A stretch of 64,000 nt of DNA from Achromobacter pulmonis (lineage in GTDB: Bacteria; Pseudomonadota; Gammaproteobacteria; Burkholderiales; Burkholderiaceae_B), in the NCBI RefSeq assembly GCF_002885955.2, contig NZ_POQS01000001.1:296755-360754 (forward strand), given 5' to 3'. The notes under the pieces were generated by a model. The model made no database searches. It was not told the DNA's origin and saw only the letters and a program-made list of their open reading frames with translations. Both the position numbers and the translations under genes were made by a program. Below, in pieces: positions 15,854-24,162 of this stretch; position 1 is the stretch's first letter; each line of letters opens with the position of its first letter.

Positions 15854-18247
15854 ATGCCAGGGAAGAAACCAGCCAAGGCGGGCGCCGCGCCGGCCGTCGA
15901 TAGCGCCTACCAGAACACCGACAGCGGCCCCGGCGCCGCGCCCGAGGGCGGCGCGCGCGGCCGGGCGCGCAGTCCGGCGGCCAGGCGGGCCGCGGCCGTG
16001 GACGCCGCCGCATCCGCGCTGGACCACAACGCCGGCAAGGCCGCCGAGTATGGCGAGGAAGGCGCGCGCTGCCCGTATACGGGCGCCATCGTGTCCGCGA
16101 CGGACCCGGCGGCGGGCGCCAGCTCCCTGTCCGAAAGCGCGGACTCGCCCAAGACCGGCGGGCCGGCCGCGCCCGGCGTCAACGCCGCCGACGGCCGGCT
16201 GGCGCGCGTGCGCGCCGACCCCACGGGCCAGCCGCTGACCACCAACCAGGGCGTGCGCGTCAGCGACAACCAGCATTCGCTCAAGGCGGGGCTGCGCGGA
16301 CCGGCGCTGCTCAAGGATTTCATCCTGCGCGAGAAGATCACGCACTTCGACCATGAGCGCATCCCCGAGCGCATCGTGCACGCGCGCGGCTCGGCGGCGC
16401 ACGGCTACTTCGTCTGCGAGCGCGCCCTGACCGACCTGACCGCGGCCGCGCCGTTCGCCGAGGTCGGCAAGCGCACGCCGGTATTCGTGCGCTTCTCGAC
16501 CGTGGCCGGCGAGCGCGGCTCCAAGGACACCGCGCGCGATGTGCGCGGCTTCGCGGTCAAGTTCTACACCGACGAAGGCAACTGGGACCTGGTGGGCAAC
16601 AACATGCCGGTGTTTTTCATCCAGGACGCGATGAAATTCCCGGACCTGGTGCACGCGGTCAAGCCCGAACCGCACCACGGCATGCCGCAGGCCGCGTCCG
16701 CGCACGACACGTTCTGGGACTTCGTGTCGCTGATGCCGGAATCCACCCACATGCTGATGTGGCTGATGTCGGACCGCGCGATCCCGCGCAGCTTTCGCAT
16801 GATGCAGGGCTTTGGCGTGCACACCTTCCGCTTCGTCAACGCCGACGGCGAGTCGCGGCTGGTCAAGTTCCACTGGAACCCCTTGCTGGGCACGCATTCG
16901 CAGGTCTGGGACGAGGCCGTCAAGACGGCCGGCGCCGACCCCGATTTCCACCGGCGCGACTTGTGGGAGGCCATCGATTCCGGCACCCCCCCGCAATGGG
17001 AGCTGGGCGTGCAGGTCTTTACCGAGGAAGAGGCCGAACGCTTCAGCTTCGACGTGCTGGACGCCACCAAGATCGTGCCCGAGGAACTGGTGCCGGTGGT
17101 GCCGGTGGGCCGGCTGGTGCTGGACCGCAATCCCGACAACTTCTTCGCCGAAACCGAGCAGGTGGCTTTCTGCGCGGCGCACGTGGTGCCGGGCCTGGAC
17201 TTCACCAACGATCCCTTGCTGGCCGGACGCATCCATTCCTATGTGGACACGCAGATTTCGCGGCTGGGCGGCCCCAATTTCCACGAGATCCCGATCAACG
17301 CGCCGCTGGCGCCGGTGCAGAACAACCAGCGCGACGGCATGCACCGCCAGGCCATCCACCGGGGGCGGGCGGCCTACGAGCCCAATTCGCTGGGCGGCGG
17401 CTGTCCGTTCCAGGCCGGCATGGACGGTTTCGTGTCCTTTCCCGAGCCGGTGGCGGGCGACGAGCTGCGCGGCCATCCCGAGAAATTCGCCGAGCACTAC
17501 AACCAGGCCACGCTCTTCTACCTGAGCCAGACCGAATGGGAGCGCCGCCACATCGCCAGCGCGTTCGCGTTCGAACTGAGCAAGGTCACGGTGCCGGCCG
17601 TGCGCCGGCGCATGGTGGCGTCCCTGCGCAACGTGTCCGACGAGCTGGCCGGCTCGGTGGCGCAGCGCCTGGGCATGGCCTTGCCCGATCCGCTGCCGCG
17701 CGCCTGCGAACCGCCGGCGCCCGAGGTCGAGGTCTCGCCCGCGCTGTCGCTGACCGCGCGGCCCGGAGACGGCGGCGCGGCCACGCGCAAGGTCGCGATC
17801 CTGGTGGCCGAAGGCGTGGACGCCCGCGCCGTGCGCGCCTTGGCCGACGCGCTGATCGCCGCCGGCGTGGTGGTGCGGCTGGTCGGCCAGCGTATCGGGC
17901 CGCTATCGGGCGAGGGCGAAGTGCTGGACGCCGACGCATCGCTCGACAACCAGCCCTCGGTGCTGTTCGACGGCGCCATCGCGCCCGGCGGCGCGGCGGC
18001 GGCGGAGCGTCTGCACGCCGACGGACGGGCGCTGGAATTCCTGCGCGACGCCTATCGCCACGGCAAGACGCTGATGGGGCTGGCCGAAGGCAAGCAGCTA
18101 TTCGTTGCGGCGGGCATCGAGCCGGACGAAGCCGACGGCGGCCTGCTGCTGGTCGACGGCGAGCCGGGCAACAGCGCGCCGCTGTTTCTGGAGGCCCTGG
18201 GCCGCCATCGCCATCCCGAACGGGAGACCGATCCGCCCGTCGTCTAG
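15854..18247 (+). CDS. katE: Large-subunit (clade 2) catalase, KatE/HPII type
   Basis: 797 residues: an Ala/Gly-rich N-terminal extension (1-115), the haem catalase core, and a C-terminal DJ-1/PfpI-like domain (about 636-790, [14 protein letters not shown]). Catalytic His176 (IVHARGS) and Asn249 (VGNNMPVFF) and the haem ligand Tyr463 ([16 protein letters not shown]) fall at exactly the spacing of E. coli HPII H128, N201 and Y415. At the position of HPII His392, which is cross-linked to the haem tyrosine, this protein has Cys440, 23 residues before Tyr463. Breaks down hydrogen peroxide in the cytoplasm. Ribosome site AGGAGAAC. Confidence 0.94.
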   Translation: MPGKKPAKAGAAPAVDSAYQNTDSGPGAAPEGGARGRARSPAARRAAAVDAAASALDHNAGKAAEYGEEGARCPYTGAIVSATDPAAGASSLSESADSPKTGGPAAPGVNAADGRLARVRADPTGQPLTTNQGVRVSDNQHSLKAGLRGPALLKDFILREKITHFDHERIPERIVHARGSAAHGYFVCERALTDLTAAAPFAEVGKRTPVFVRFSTVAGERGSKDTARDVRGFAVKFYTDEGNWDLVGNNMPVFFIQDAMKFPDLVHAVKPEPHHGMPQAASAHDTFWDFVSLMPESTHMLMWLMSDRAIPRSFRMMQGFGVHTFRFVNADGESRLVKFHWNPLLGTHSQVWDEAVKTAGADPDFHRRDLWEAIDSGTPPQWELGVQVFTEEEAERFSFDVLDATKIVPEELVPVVPVGRLVLDRNPDNFFAETEQVAFCAAHVVPGLDFTNDPLLAGRIHSYVDTQISRLGGPNFHEIPINAPLAPVQNNQRDGMHRQAIHRGRAAYEPNSLGGGCPFQAGMDGFVSFPEPVAGDELRGHPEKFAEHYNQATLFYLSQTEWERRHIASAFAFELSKVTVPAVRRRMVASLRNVSDELAGSVAQRLGMALPDPLPRACEPPAPEVEVSPALSLTARPGDGGAATRKVAILVAEGVDARAVRALADALIAAGVVVRLVGQRIGPLSGEGEVLDADASLDNQPSVLFDGAIAPGGAAAAERLHADGRALEFLRDAYRHGKTLMGLAEGKQLFVAAGIEPDEADGGLLLVDGEPGNSAPLFLEALGRHRHPERETDPPVV

Positions 18248-18284
18248 CCCCGTTGCGTCCGGGATCATCGTCCATCGGCGGAGC

Positions 18285-18313
18285 TTGACAACGCACGCGC
18301 GCCTGCCAATACT
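18285..18313 (+). promoter_or_regulatory. Sigma-70 promoter of the SYLF gene
   Basis: A consensus TTGACA (18285-18290) is followed after exactly 17 bp by AATACT (18308-18313). A short hairpin, CTTGC-TCGG-GCAAG, follows at the likely start site. The start codon is 60 bp downstream. Confidence 0.65.
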
Positions 18314-18373
18314 TGCTCGGGCAAGTCGGGGCGAGCGCGCGTGGCGCTTGCCGTCTTCATTCCAGGAGGCTGT

Positions 18374-18952
18374 ATGCGTCGCGTATCCGTTTTGCCTGTC
18401 AAGTTTCACGGTTGGCTGTGGGCCAGCCTTTTTTTATGGGTGGCCGGTTTCTGTATGGCGACCCAGGCCCGCGCCGAGTCGGCCGCCGACATCAGCCGCG
18501 ATGCGCGGGCGGCGCTGGAACGGCTGTACCAGCAGGAGCCCAAGACCCGGGTGCTGGGCGAGAAGGCGGTCGCCGTGCTGGTGTTTCCCAGCATTCTCAA
18601 GGGCGGACTGCTGGTCGGCGCCGAGAGCGGCGACGGCGCCCTGATCCGCCACGGCAAGGTCCAGGCCTACTACAACATCACCGCGGTGTCCTTCGGCCTG
18701 CAGGCCGGCGCGCAGAAGTTCGGCTACGCGCTCTTCTTCATGAACGAGGCGGCGCTGAAGTTCCTGGATCAGAGCGACGGCTGGTCGCTGGGTTCCGGAC
18801 CCACGCTGGTCATGGTGGACGAAAGCTACGCGGCCAGCATCACCACCACCACCCTGACCCAGGACGTGTACGCCGTGCCCTTCGGCGGACAGGGGTTGAT
18901 GGCCGGGGTGGGGCTGCAAGGGTCCAAGATCACCTCGTTGAACCTCAATTGA
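18374..18952 (+). CDS. Secreted SYLF/Ysc84-domain lipid-binding protein (192 aa)
   Basis: Begins with a signal peptide (positively charged start, then WLWASLFLWVAGFCMATQARA; cleavage near ARA-E). The mature part has the SYLF fold signature: KAVAVLVFPSILKGGLLVGAE (split here), YYNITAVSFGLQAGAQ, SYAASITTTTL and GLQGSKITSLN. Family members bind phosphoinositide-type lipids in eukaryotes; the bacterial role, in the periplasm or outer membrane, is poorly defined. An AGGAGG ribosome site precedes the ATG, and it has its own strong promoter. Confidence 0.85.
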   Translation: MRRVSVLPVKFHGWLWASLFLWVAGFCMATQARAESAADISRDARAALERLYQQEPKTRVLGEKAVAVLVFPSILKGGLLVGAESGDGALIRHGKVQAYYNITAVSFGLQAGAQKFGYALFFMNEAALKFLDQSDGWSLGSGPTLVMVDESYAASITTTTLTQDVYAVPFGGQGLMAGVGLQGSKITSLNLN

Positions 18953-19101
18953 GCGTTGGCGGCTCGGCGATGCCGGGCCGCGCTGTCATCGCGCGGATTG
19001 GTCAGCAAGAGCGTAGGCGCCTGGGTCGGCGCGGCCGCGCTTAAAATGCGCCTGTCGATGCGCGGCCCGTCGCCGCGCCACGCTGATGAAAGGCTCCCGC
19101 C

Positions 19102-19845
19102 ATGCAACAAAATCCGCCCGCCGCGCCGCAGCCGCGCCAGAACTTCGAAGCCCTTAGGCACGATTTGCAAGAGGCGCAGGCCCGGCTGTCCCGGTGGGGG
19201 CAGGTCGCGCAGGACTATGCGCAGCGGTACGCCGACGAGCTGGCGCCGCTGGAAACCATGGAAGTCGAATTGAAGGCCAGACTGGTCCTGTGTTTCGACC
19301 ACGCCTGCAAACAGAAGGAACTCAGCAAGGGGCAGCGCCAGCTGGCCTCCGAAATCGCGGCGCAGCTTGCTGACGAAACCTTGTGTTCGCTGGAGCTGGA
19401 CGGCACGCCCGGGGAATGCGACCTCGCGAAGCTGAAGGCCGTGTACCGCAAGCACGCGGGCAGCGATTTCGATGCGGACTATGCCGATGAGCGCGGCGCC
19501 GCAGACGCGCTGGCCGAGGAGCCGCCCGCCGCCTTGCCGCCGGCGGATGCGCCGGCCTTGCCGGAAGAGGCCGGGGCGCTGGAGGCGCGGCTGGCCGAGG
19601 TGCGGGCGGCGGTGGCCGGCGCCGAACGCGCGTTCAAGGCGCGCTACCGCTTCGACCCGGAACAGTCGATAGATCCGGCCGATCTGATGGAGGACCTGGA
19701 AGCCGAGATCGCCGACGTGCGCGAATATATCGGCGAGCTGGAATTCGAACTGGCGCAGTTCGTGGACATGCAGCAAGTCAAGGCCTGGCTCGATGCCATG
19801 AAACAGCAGATGGCGGCGCAGCGGCGTCGCGAAGCGCGCCGCTGA
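19102..19845 (+). CDS. Unrecognised coiled-coil protein (247 aa)
   Basis: No family recognised. The protein is soluble, acidic and mostly helical. A first helical region (about 12-80) includes CFDHACKQKELSKGQRQLAS, reminiscent of the N-terminal part of some proteins labelled DnaJ-like, but no J domain is present. An Ala/Pro-rich linker (about 137-158) leads to a long coiled coil (160-247) rich in Glu, Leu and Arg ending in RRREARR. A TTAAAAT box about 60 bp upstream may be its promoter. It stands alone, convergent with nnrS. Confidence 0.6.
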   Translation: MQQNPPAAPQPRQNFEALRHDLQEAQARLSRWGQVAQDYAQRYADELAPLETMEVELKARLVLCFDHACKQKELSKGQRQLASEIAAQLADETLCSLELDGTPGECDLAKLKAVYRKHAGSDFDADYADERGAADALAEEPPAALPPADAPALPEEAGALEARLAEVRAAVAGAERAFKARYRFDPEQSIDPADLMEDLEAEIADVREYIGELEFELAQFVDMQQVKAWLDAMKQQMAAQRRREARR

Positions 19846-19861
19846 ACGCATTGCGCGCGAT

Positions 19862-21112
19862 TCAGGCGGCCGGGCGTCCGGGAGCCGGCGCGACGCGCAT
19901 GACCGGCGCGGCGGTTTTGCCGGCGTCGGCGCGCGGCCGGATCATCATGGGGAAGAAGCGCCACAGGTACAGCGCGAAGCCCAGCGCCCACGCCGTGGCC
20001 GAGGCGTGCAGCAGGCCCAGCGCGGCCGCGGTGGGCAGCAGGGCGGCCAGGCGCAGCAGCGCGGCCAGTATCACCAGCACGTAACTGGCGACCATGCTGC
20101 GGTCGGCGCGCAGCGGCCGGCCCAGGTGGCCCAGCGCGGTGCGCGTGGCCATGCCGATGATCAGCACCGAAAACCCGGCCACGCCGACCACGTGCGCGGG
20201 CCAGGCGGTGCGCAGCACGAAGCCGGCCAGTTGCGCCGCGCCGACCAGCAGGCCCACGCCCAGTCCGAAATAGCCCGCGTACAGAATCCACAGCAGCGGC
20301 ACGCGGCGCGCGGCCCAGGGCTTCCAGGAGATCCATTGCACCAGCGCGATCAGCCCGGTCGCGGCCAGCGCCACGGCCGCGATCTGCGGACGTCCGGCCA
20401 GCAGGCAGGCGATGGCGACCACGCCCGTGCCCAGCTGCCAGTGGCCGCTGCGGGTATGCGGTGGAATGTCCAGGCCGGCCACGGCGCGCTTGGCGAAAAA
20501 GGGCAGGATGCGGCGCGCGATCAGCAGGGTCAGCACGGCCATGCAGAGCAGGCCGGCGTTGAAGTAGCGCATCAGCGCGAAGTAGTCGCCCTGGACCGTG
20601 GCCCACAGGTACAGCGCGTTGGTCAGGGCCAGCGCCACCAGCAGCAGCGGTATGCCGTAGTTGCGCCGGTTGCGCGTGATGGCCACGGCGCGTCCCAGCG
20701 CGGCCGCGCCCCACAGGAAGAACAGCAGATCGGCCAGCGCGGCGATGAGAAACGCGGGCCGGCCCGGCGCCAGGTAGCCCGCGCGCGCCACGATCCATAG
20801 CACGCACAGCGCCGCCAGGGCATTGCCGCGCAGCGGATTCCTGCCGGTCCAGTTGCCGCCGGCGGTCAGCAGAAAGCCCACGGCGATGGTGGCGACGAAG
20901 CCCCACAGCATTTCGTGCGCATGCCAGGGCATGCCGCCCAGCACGCCGTTGAGCAGGGACGGGGCATGCACCCACAGCAGCACCGAGGCCAGCGCCCAGA
21001 AGCAGCCCGCCAGATACAGCGGGCGGAAACCCATTTCGGTGAAGGCGCGCCATTGCGGGCGCGCGCGGCGCGAGTCCTGGTCGGGTTCGTCGATGGTCAG
21101 CAGCGTGCTCAT
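19862..21112 (-). CDS. nnrS: NnrS family haem-copper membrane protein
   Basis: About twelve membrane spans in 416 residues. The family signature MGFRPLYLAGCFWALAS and MPWHAHEMLWGFVATIAVG at the N-terminus match NnrS, as do GGNWTGRNPLRG and the conserved histidines in HVVGVAGFSVLIIGM. NnrS lessens damage from nitric oxide formed during nitrate and nitrite respiration. It starts at the ATG at 21112. An NsrR-like box overlaps its promoter, and it lies back-to-back with narK1, which fits nitric-oxide induction next to the nitrate genes. Confidence 0.92.
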   Translation of the reverse strand: MSTLLTIDEPDQDSRRARPQWRAFTEMGFRPLYLAGCFWALASVLLWVHAPSLLNGVLGGMPWHAHEMLWGFVATIAVGFLLTAGGNWTGRNPLRGNALAALCVLWIVARAGYLAPGRPAFLIAALADLLFFLWGAAALGRAVAITRNRRNYGIPLLLVALALTNALYLWATVQGDYFALMRYFNAGLLCMAVLTLLIARRILPFFAKRAVAGLDIPPHTRSGHWQLGTGVVAIACLLAGRPQIAAVALAATGLIALVQWISWKPWAARRVPLLWILYAGYFGLGVGLLVGAAQLAGFVLRTAWPAHVVGVAGFSVLIIGMATRTALGHLGRPLRADRSMVASYVLVILAALLRLAALLPTAAALGLLHASATAWALGFALYLWRFFPMMIRPRADAGKTAAPVMRVAPAPGRPAA

Positions 21113-21129
21113 GGGGGCCTGCGTTTTTA

Positions 21130-21152
21130 AAGGTGTATTTCAAATGCATATT
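21130..21152 (-). promoter_or_regulatory. NsrR box in the nnrS promoter
   Basis: Reads AAGGTGTATTT, one base, then AAATGCATATT, close to the NsrR consensus of inverted 11-mers AAGATGCATTT. It occupies the spacer of a likely minus-strand promoter (TTAATA-17 bp-TTTAAA). Binding would block RNA polymerase until NsrR's iron-sulfur cluster reacts with nitric oxide. Confidence 0.75.
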
Positions 21153-21186
21153 AATACGCCGCACCGCGCATCGCCAGCTTGGCGAA

Positions 21187-21200
21187 TTGATCCAACGCAA
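21187..21200 (+). promoter_or_regulatory. FNR/ANR-like site upstream of narK1
   Basis: TTGATCCAACGCAA keeps a perfect left half (TTGAT) and CAA of the right half, 8 of 10 positions. It lies about 140 bp before the narK1 start, farther than the usual -41.5 position from the promoter proposed below. Candidate only. Confidence 0.5.
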
Positions 21201-21216
21201 GCCCGGCCGCAACGGC

Positions 21217-21291
21217 GGGGTGACTAGTCACATCGACAGGCCGCTTCTGGTCGGCTGGCGAATGGTGCGCAAGGCGCGCCGTCCTTAGGCT
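21217..21291 (+). promoter_or_regulatory. narK1 promoter module sharing architecture with narG
   Basis: GGGGTGACTAGTCA (21217-21230), AATGGT at 21261 and a -10-like TAGGCT at 21286. The same three elements occur before narG with identical spacing (40 and 65 bp from the palindrome TGACTAGTCA). The rest of the two regions differs, so the shared bases look functional. The binding protein is unknown; NarL heptamers were not evident. Confidence 0.6.
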
Positions 21292-21333
21292 TGGGGCAAG
21301 TCAGATTTCTTCGTGACCAAAGCGAGAATAACC

Positions 21334-22596
21334 ATGGCAGCAACCAGTCATTCCTCGGCCGGCGCGCCGATGCGGGTCCTGATATCCAGCACGTTCGCCT
21401 TCACCATCTGCTTCGCGGTGTGGATGATCTTCGCCGTACTGGGCATACCCATCAAGACGCAGCTCGGCCTGTCCGAAACCGAATTCGGCCTGCTGGCCGC
21501 CATGCCGGTGCTGACCGGTTCGCTGGTGCGGGTGCCGCTGGGCATCTGGACCGACCGCTACGGCGGCAGGCCGGTGTTCTTCGTCCTGATGCTGGTGGCC
21601 GTGGTGCCGATCTGGCTGCTGTCCTACGCGACGCAGTACTGGCAGTTCCTGGTGCTGGCGCTGTTCGTGGGCCTGACCGGCGGCTCGTTCTCGGTGGGCA
21701 CGCCCTACGTGGCGCGCTGGTTTCCGCGCAACAAGCAGGGCCTGGCGATGGGCGTGTTCGGCGCCGGCAACTCCGGCTCGGCCATCACCAAGTTCGTGGC
21801 GCCCGCGCTGATCGCGGCCACCGCCGGATCGTGGATCATCGTGCCGCAGGTCTATGCGATCGCGCTGCTGGTGACGGCGGTGCTGTTCTGGCTGTTCTCG
21901 GCCTCGGACCCGTCGCACCGGGTGACCGGCGGGGCCAGCCTGTCGGCGCAGTTCGCCATGCTCAAGGATCCGCGCGTCTGGCGCTATTGCCAGTACTACT
22001 CGGTGGTGTTCGGCGGCTACGTGGCGCTGGCGCTGTGGATGACCAAGTACTACATCGGCGAGTACGGCTTCGACATCAAGCTGGCGGCGCTGCTGGCGGC
22101 CTGCTTTTCGCTGCCCGGCGGCGTGCTGCGCGCGGTGGGCGGCTGGATCTCGGACCGCTACGGCGCCTACAAGACCACGTGGTGGGTCATGTGGGTGTGC
22201 TGGGTCGCCTTCTTCATCCTCAGCTATCCGCAAACGCACTTTACCGTGCTGACCACCGCGGGCGCGCGCAGTTTCGATATCGCGCTCGGACCGGTCGTAT
22301 TCACCATTCTGCTGTTCGTGGTCGGCATCGCCATGGCGATCGGCAAGGCCTCGGTGTTCAAGTTCATTTCGGACGAGTTCGGCGAGAACATCGGCGCGGT
22401 TTCGGGCATCGTCGGCCTGGCCGGCGGCCTCGGCGGATTCGTGCTGCCCATCCTGTTCGGCATCCTGCTCGACTACACGGGCGTGCGCTCCAGCGCCTTC
22501 ATGCTGCTGTACGGCACGGTCTGCGTCTCTCTCATCTTCATGCACTTCAGTTTCCGGCCGGAAAGCGCGGCGCTGGCCCGGCAACACGCCACCTGA
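21334..22596 (+). CDS. narK1: Nitrate/nitrite transporter, NarK1 type
   Basis: A 12-span major-facilitator protein of 420 residues. Signatures: the MFS motif RVPLGIWTDRYGGRP between spans 2 and 3, FGAGNSGSAITKFVAPAL (nitrate-binding glycine-rich span 5), and GIVGLAGGLGGFVLPILFG in span 11. It is the proton-coupled nitrate uptake type that starts nitrate respiration before internal nitrite builds up. The ATG at 21334 is chosen over a GTG at 21313, which lacks a ribosome site. First gene of the nar cluster; narK2 follows after 27 bp. Confidence 0.92.
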   Translation: MAATSHSSAGAPMRVLISSTFAFTICFAVWMIFAVLGIPIKTQLGLSETEFGLLAAMPVLTGSLVRVPLGIWTDRYGGRPVFFVLMLVAVVPIWLLSYATQYWQFLVLALFVGLTGGSFSVGTPYVARWFPRNKQGLAMGVFGAGNSGSAITKFVAPALIAATAGSWIIVPQVYAIALLVTAVLFWLFSASDPSHRVTGGASLSAQFAMLKDPRVWRYCQYYSVVFGGYVALALWMTKYYIGEYGFDIKLAALLAACFSLPGGVLRAVGGWISDRYGAYKTTWWVMWVCWVAFFILSYPQTHFTVLTTAGARSFDIALGPVVFTILLFVVGIAMAIGKASVFKFISDEFGENIGAVSGIVGLAGGLGGFVLPILFGILLDYTGVRSSAFMLLYGTVCVSLIFMHFSFRPESAALARQHAT

Positions 22597-22623
22597 TCCA
22601 ACCTCAATCTGGGAGCACCTATC

Positions 22624-24009
22624 ATGTCCACTCAAGTCCTGGCGCGCTGGGAGCCGGATAATCCCGGCTTCTGGAAACAGACGGGTTCGCGCGTCGCCAA
22701 CCGCAATCTCTGGATCTCCATTCCCGCCCTGATGCTGGCGTTCTGCATCTGGATGCTGTGGAGCGTGGTCGTGGTCAACCTGGACCGCGCCGGCTTCATG
22801 CTGTCGAAGAACCAGATGTTCTGGCTGACGGCGCTGCCGGCGCTGTCGGGCGCCACGCTGCGCATCTTCTATTCGTTCCTGGTGCCGGTCTTCGGCGGGC
22901 GCAAGTGGACCGCCATTTCCACCGCCTCGCTGCTGATCCCGGCGCTGGGCATGGGCTTCGCGCTGCGCGATCCCACCACGACCTATCCGACCCTGCTGAT
23001 CCTGGCGCTGCTGTGCGGCCTGGGCGGCGGCAATTTCAGCTCCAGCATGGCCAACATCAGCTTCTTCTTCCCCAAGGAAAAGAAGGGCCTGGCGACGGGG
23101 CTGAACGCCGGCATCGGCAACCTGGGCGTGTCGGTGGTGCAGTTCGTGGTGCCGCTGGTGATCTCCGCCAGCGTGTTCGGCGTGCTGGGCGGCGATCCCC
23201 AGACGGTGACCCGCGACGGCGCGCAGCACAGCCTGTGGCTGCAGAACGCCGGCTTCATCTGGGTGATTCCCATCGCGCTGGCCTCCATCGCCGCCTGGTT
23301 CGGCATGAATGACATCGCCGACGCGCGCGCTTCCTTCGCGGACCAGGCCGTCATCTTCAAGCGCAAGCACAACTGGCTGATGTGCTGGCTGTACGTGGGG
23401 ACGTTCGGCTCCTTCATCGGTTTTTCGGCGGGCTTCGCCATGCTGACCAAGACCCTGTTCCCGCAGGTCGATCCCACGGCCTACGCCTTCCTGGGCCCGC
23501 TGGTCGGCTCGCTGACCCGTCCGGTCGGCGGCTGGGTCTCGGACAAGCTGGGCGGCGCGCGCGTCACGCTGTTCACTTTCGCCGCCATGATCGCGGCGGT
23601 GCTGGGCGTGGTGGCCTACCTGCCGGGCGCCTCGGGCGCGGGCGACTTCAACGGCTTCCTGGCCATGTTCATCGTGCTGTTCGCGCTGACCGGCGTGGGC
23701 AACGGTTCCACGTTCCGCATGATCCCCGCGATTTTCCTGCGCGAGCGCATCCAGGCAGCCAAGGGCAAGGACGCGGCCGCGCAGAAGCAGGCGCTGGCCG
23801 ACGCCGCCAAGGAATCGGCCGCGGTGCTGGGCTTCTCGGGCGCCATCGGCGCGTACGGCGGCTTCTTCATCCCGCGCAGCTTCGGCACCTCGCTGGAGAT
23901 GACCGGCAGCGTGCAGGCCGCGCTGTACTGCTTCATTGCCTTCTACGCCACTTGCATGGCGATCACGTGGTGGTACTACGGCCGCCGCGGCGCGCCGGTG
24001 CCGTGCTGA
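22624..24009 (+). CDS. narK2: Nitrate/nitrite antiporter, NarK2 type
   Basis: 461 residues, about 12 spans, with the longer loop typical of the antiporter class (E. coli NarK-like). Seen: the first nitrate signature FFPKEKKGLATGLNAGIGNL, VSVVQFVVPLV, LTRPVGGWVSDKLGGAR and the second signature GFSGAIGAYGGFFIPRSFG. It exchanges internal nitrite for external nitrate during respiration. Start ATG at 22624, with GGGAGC 8 bp upstream. Tandem with narK1, as in Pseudomonas and Bordetella relatives. Confidence 0.93.
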   Translation: MSTQVLARWEPDNPGFWKQTGSRVANRNLWISIPALMLAFCIWMLWSVVVVNLDRAGFMLSKNQMFWLTALPALSGATLRIFYSFLVPVFGGRKWTAISTASLLIPALGMGFALRDPTTTYPTLLILALLCGLGGGNFSSSMANISFFFPKEKKGLATGLNAGIGNLGVSVVQFVVPLVISASVFGVLGGDPQTVTRDGAQHSLWLQNAGFIWVIPIALASIAAWFGMNDIADARASFADQAVIFKRKHNWLMCWLYVGTFGSFIGFSAGFAMLTKTLFPQVDPTAYAFLGPLVGSLTRPVGGWVSDKLGGARVTLFTFAAMIAAVLGVVAYLPGASGAGDFNGFLAMFIVLFALTGVGNGSTFRMIPAIFLRERIQAAKGKDAAAQKQALADAAKESAAVLGFSGAIGAYGGFFIPRSFGTSLEMTGSVQAALYCFIAFYATCMAITWWYYGRRGAPVPC

Positions 24010-24026
24010 CCGGCGGGCGCTTGGCC

Positions 24027-24101
24027 GGGGTGACTAGTCATTCTGCCGCGCCCGGCCTATGCCACCGGGCAATGGTCCCGCAGACAGGCCAGGCCTAAAG
24101 T
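24027..24101 (+). promoter_or_regulatory. narG promoter module, twin of the narK1 promoter
   Basis: The same 14 bases GGGGTGACTAGTCA (24027-24040) as before narK1, AATGGT at 24071, and TAAAGT at 24096 as a -10 candidate, all at offsets identical to the narK1 region. It lies in the 153-bp gap between narK2 and narG, implying that narGHJI can be transcribed separately from the transporters. Confidence 0.6.
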
Positions 24102-24162
24102 GATTGCAACCGCATCGATCGCAGTATGCGCCGGCCGGGCCGGCGCTCTTGGAGAATAGAGA

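Noticed and set aside
21217..21230. GGGGTGACTAGTCA as an FNR box
   Set aside because: FNR half-sites need a 4-bp gap; here TGAC and GTCA are 2 bp apart, so it is treated as an unassigned motif.
21113..21333. NarL heptamer arrays at the narK1 and narG promoters
   Set aside because: No convincing TACYNMT pairs were found by eye in either gap.
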